This document shows, one piece after another, positions 30,027-32,104 of a stretch of 32,104 nucleotides of DNA. The notes below the pieces were generated by a model. The model saw only the letters and a list, made by a program, of their open reading frames with translations, searched no databases and was not told the DNA's origin. Origin of the DNA: a virus. The stretch spans positions 1 through 32,104 of IMG/VR virus record IMGVR_UViG_3300037585_006989. The stretch is one strand, 5' to 3'. The position numbers and the translations under genes were made by a program. Each line of letters opens with the position of its first letter. Position 1 is the stretch's first letter.

Positions 30027-30282
30027 TAAGTTATTATATTGGTTTTCAGCATCCTTAGAAGGAGAAGATGGGAAATTAAGCAGTAAGAAAGCGACAATTT
30101 TCGCATTTATACTCATGTTCGCTTTTATGATTACCTACACAGCTATCATATTTTATAAGCATCCCAACGCAAATCAAGTATTTCCAGATATAGCTTGGAT
30201 AATGTGCGCTTCAGGCGCAATAGGGTTCACGGCTACACAAACATATCAGAGCGTTAAAAGACATAGCAATGAAAAAATTTAA
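30016..30282 (+). CDS. Holin-like membrane protein
   Basis: This 88-residue protein has two membrane helices, residues 28-46 (IFAFILMFAFMITYTAIIF) and about 55-72 (PDIAWIMCASGAIGFTA), with a basic C-terminal end. It overlaps the DUF5675-like gene by 11 bases and the next gene by 14. The size, topology and neighbours suggest a holin. Family identity is not certain. Confidence 0.6.
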   Translation: MNFSKLLYWFSASLEGEDGKLSSKKATIFAFILMFAFMITYTAIIFYKHPNANQVFPDIAWIMCASGAIGFTATQTYQSVKRHSNEKI

Positions 30283-30583
30283 TATAGTTCAGATATTATT
30301 ATTTGTGATCGTTGCGATACTTGCTTTCAGCTGGGTGAAAACATTATTTACAGCTGAAGAAATAGAGGCAGATCGAATAGAACTAAAGCACCAATTGAAA
30401 GAACGTGACCGACTGATAGCGGAATACGAACGAATTTACAATGCAGCCGACAGCAGCTACAAAGCAGAGTTTAAAAAGATAGATAGCATTCAACACTTAA
30501 TACATGAAAACGATAGTATTACATTTAATTTTAGTGCTGATAGCATACAAAAGCTATGGGCAAAGCGATTCGGTCACCATTAG
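30269..30583 (+). CDS. Inner-membrane spanin-like protein
   Basis: This 104-residue protein has an N-terminal hydrophobic helix (IVQILLFVIVAILAFSWV, residues 6-23) followed by a long charged coiled coil (IELKHQLKERDRLIAEYERI), the layout of Rz-type i-spanins that join inner and outer membranes at lysis. Its C-terminal 80 bases overlap the start of the next gene in another frame, which recalls nested Rz/Rz1 pairs. Confidence 0.6.
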   Translation: MKKFNIVQILLFVIVAILAFSWVKTLFTAEEIEADRIELKHQLKERDRLIAEYERIYNAADSSYKAEFKKIDSIQHLIHENDSITFNFSADSIQKLWAKRFGHH

Positions 30584-30860
30584 CCTACAGAAAGCCAATT
30601 TAATCGAGCAGCGGTTAAGATCATGCGAACTGAAAAAGATACAGTACAATAGATTATTAGAAGCCGAAAAGCAGCAAGGTAAAAAGATAGCGGCTTTACA
30701 TAGTCAAGTGTTGGAGCAGATTAGTAAGTATAATTTAGCATCAAATCGATTAAGTAAATTAGAAGCGAAATACATCCGCGAAGAAAAAAGAAAAAAGCTA
30801 TGGAGAGCTTTAGTTCCGATAGCTTTTTTCGGTGGGGTTTTAACACCTTTTATATTATAA
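30504..30860 (+). CDS. Secreted coiled-coil protein with C-terminal membrane helix
   Basis: This 118-residue protein starts inside the previous gene. It has a Bacteroidota-style signal peptide (MKTIVLHLILVLIAYKSYGQ), a long coiled coil (about 25-92), and a C-terminal hydrophobic helix (LVPIAFFGGVLTPFIL). No lipobox cysteine is seen, so it is not a classic Rz1 lipoprotein. Together with the previous gene it may form an unusual spanin pair. The 3' part encodes a terminator hairpin. Confidence 0.6.
   Translation: MKTIVLHLILVLIAYKSYGQSDSVTISLQKANLIEQRLRSCELKKIQYNRLLEAEKQQGKKIAALHSQVLEQISKYNLASNRLSKLEAKYIREEKRKKLWRALVPIAFFGGVLTPFIL
30791..30829. terminator. Bidirectional terminator within last late gene
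   Basis: AAAAAAGCTAT (30791-30801) and ATAGCTTTTTT (30819-30829) form a perfect 11-bp stem around a 17-base loop. Six Ts end the stem on each strand, so it could stop both the late operon and the convergent integrase transcript. It lies in the coding sequence, 31 bases before the last late stop codon, an unusual place for a terminator. Confidence 0.65.
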
Positions 30861-30862
30861 AT

Positions 30863-32104
30863 TCACTTCAAATAATCACTCCAATCTTCTGGTAGTTTAG
30901 CATCTATAGAACGAAGGTAATTTTTAAGACCTGCAATGCTCTCGTGTCCAGTGATCAGTTGCAAACGTTCAAGCGTTTCCTGTTCCGTATGCTTTTTGAT
31001 TAGCTTTGTGTAAATCTTTTTAGTAAAAGTATGCCTAAAACTGTAAAGCGTGTATTCATTTCCAAGCTTTAATTTAGCTTTTACCTTTGCAAATCGTTTA
31101 CCAAAATATCCTCTTTTATTAGTTTCCAACGTATCCCATTCTCCAGGTGCATCATTCGGAGTAAAAATGAAATAGGCATCATTTGACAAGTCAAGAGATT
31201 GAAAGTAATTCAATAAGATGTCAGGAATACGCTTTATTTTATCCGCTTTATTTTTAGCCCTTACATATAAGATACCTTCCGAAAGGTCAATATCCCGACA
31301 TTGTAATCTACATATCTCTACAGGCCTCAAAAAGTTATATCCGAACAATTGAATAAAGCTTAACAAATACGGATCATTAGCTTTCAGGTATTCGATAATA
31401 GTTTGCAGACTTGCAGAAGTATAGCTGCGGTTACGGATAGTCGTGGTTTTAAGATTCTTAATTGAATCGAAATGATTGACAGATACAATCTCATTACTGA
31501 CCAAATCAGAAAAAACAGAACGAATAGCAGCAAGGTAGTTATTCCGATTTCGTGAACTTGAACTTTTAGAAATGTGATTTAGAAAATCGTTACAATGTTT
31601 TTTAGTCAGGCTTTGAACTGGAGATAAAAGCATATCACGATTAGAAAGGTATTCCATGAATTTAGAACACCTACTTTCATAATCTCCATAGGTGGTAGGA
31701 TTAACAGAGTTCTTTTTAAGTTCCAAGCCGAACTGAATTGCCCCTTTAATGTTAAAAGCTTTCAATTCGGTATTATTAGGATAAGGCGAATAGCCATTGG
31801 ATAATAGATTTTCGATTTCCTCTTTAATAATAAGGATTCGCTTTCGCCTTTGGTCAAAATTAGGAAAGTCACGGTTAACCCCTAAAGTGATAGGGTTTTG
31901 CCGTTTCATTTTGCCTGTCAACGGATCCAAGTATTCAAAATAAACATACCATCGAACCCCTGTTTTAGTCAGTTCGACTTTTTCTTCCTTAGTGAATCTA
32001 GATTTTTCACCTATAATAGAAGGATAAATACGTACATCACTATACGGTTTCACTTTGTATACGTTTTTGTATGCACTTTGTAGCGCAATAAGTAGAGAAG
32101 ACAT
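30863..32104 (-). CDS. int: Phage tyrosine integrase
   Basis: This 413-residue tyrosine recombinase integrates and excises the prophage. Residues 1-110 are an arm-binding region, 118-215 a SAM-like core-binding domain, and 225-400 the catalytic domain: Arg260 in FLRPVEICRL, a lysine near 289-291, Tyr354/Arg357 in YSFRHTF (the usual His replaced by Tyr, as in many Bacteroidota integrases), His387 in TGHESI, and the nucleophile Tyr396 in LKNYLRS. It is not an integron integrase: the IntI-specific extra helix is not evident. It is convergent with the late genes, with 2 bases between the stops. Confidence 0.93.
   Translation of the reverse strand: MSSLLIALQSAYKNVYKVKPYSDVRIYPSIIGEKSRFTKEEKVELTKTGVRWYVYFEYLDPLTGKMKRQNPITLGVNRDFPNFDQRRKRILIIKEEIENLLSNGYSPYPNNTELKAFNIKGAIQFGLELKKNSVNPTTYGDYESRCSKFMEYLSNRDMLLSPVQSLTKKHCNDFLNHISKSSSSRNRNNYLAAIRSVFSDLVSNEIVSVNHFDSIKNLKTTTIRNRSYTSASLQTIIEYLKANDPYLLSFIQLFGYNFLRPVEICRLQCRDIDLSEGILYVRAKNKADKIKRIPDILLNYFQSLDLSNDAYFIFTPNDAPGEWDTLETNKRGYFGKRFAKVKAKLKLGNEYTLYSFRHTFTKKIYTKLIKKHTEQETLERLQLITGHESIAGLKNYLRSIDAKLPEDWSDYLK

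Noticed and set aside
1-32104. CRISPR arrays, tRNA or rRNA genes, complete insertion sequences
   Set aside because: No regularly spaced direct repeats, cloverleaf candidates or transposase genes were seen on either strand.
30863-32104. The phage integrase as the enzyme that moved the cassettes
   Set aside because: Its features are those of phage tyrosine integrases with an arm-binding region; no IntI-specific patch is evident, so a host or external integron integrase is more likely.

Overview
This window is an almost complete temperate tailed-phage genome (prophage) from a member of the Bacteroidota. Four things point to the host: a TAnnTTTG-type promoter element upstream of the first rightward gene, protein families typical of Bacteroidota phages (DUF4494-like, DUF5675-like and Bacteroidota-type S24 repressor and integrase), a signal peptide ending YGQ, and A/T-rich leaders with few Shine-Dalgarno sites. 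The head and tail genes are HK97-like. A tape measure and tail tube are present and no contractile sheath is seen, so a siphovirus is likely. The window starts exactly at the stop codon of a leftward repressor and ends exactly at the start codon of a leftward integrase, so attP/attL/attR lie just outside.

Layout. 1-780: S24 (LexA/CI-like) repressor and a divergent control region with a perfect 18-bp palindrome. 782-12710: rightward early genes, mostly with ATGA or TAATG overlaps: small unknowns, a YqaJ-type exonuclease carrying a SAP-like insertion, a winged-helix protein, a phage-borne sliding clamp (DnaN-like), an SNF2-type helicase fused to a DNA methyltransferase, DUF3820-like and DUF4494-like proteins, and a replication-initiator-like protein fused to an HNH nuclease. 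12807-14547: pre-late genes, including a zinc ribbon, a weakly sigma-like protein, an HNH nuclease and a conserved phage protein. 14677-25033: terminase small and large subunits, portal, a free-standing HNH gene, prohead protease, major capsid, connector, head closure, gp10-like protein, tail tube, tail chaperones with a -1 frameshift, and tape measure. 25040-29351: tail tip/fibre and an accessory tail protein, then a late-placed tail-terminator candidate. 29353-30860: lysis-like cluster (DUF5675-like protein, holin-like and spanin-like proteins). 30863-32104: tyrosine integrase.

The most striking content is at 10337-11543. Two gene cassettes sit in tandem inside an attC-like site of the phage. 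Each begins just after the G of a GTT, and its first bases are the exact reverse complement of a box at the start of the imperfect inverted repeat at its own 3' end (10-bp match in both cases). Removing both rejoins a third site whose own outer boxes are exact complements over 8 bp (ATTATAAC and GTTATAAT). This is the architecture of integron cassettes, found here in a phage early operon, with AT-rich unknown cargo (one gene, then three genes) and no recognisable integron integrase in the window.

A second unexplained pattern is a 9-base word, CGTTTATTA. It occurs six times exactly (plus one 8/9 variant) on the coding strand, only in the late half, and each exact copy lies 4-22 bases before the start codon of a late gene. 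It appears to divide the late operon into blocks. One copy directly follows an intrinsic terminator behind the major capsid gene.
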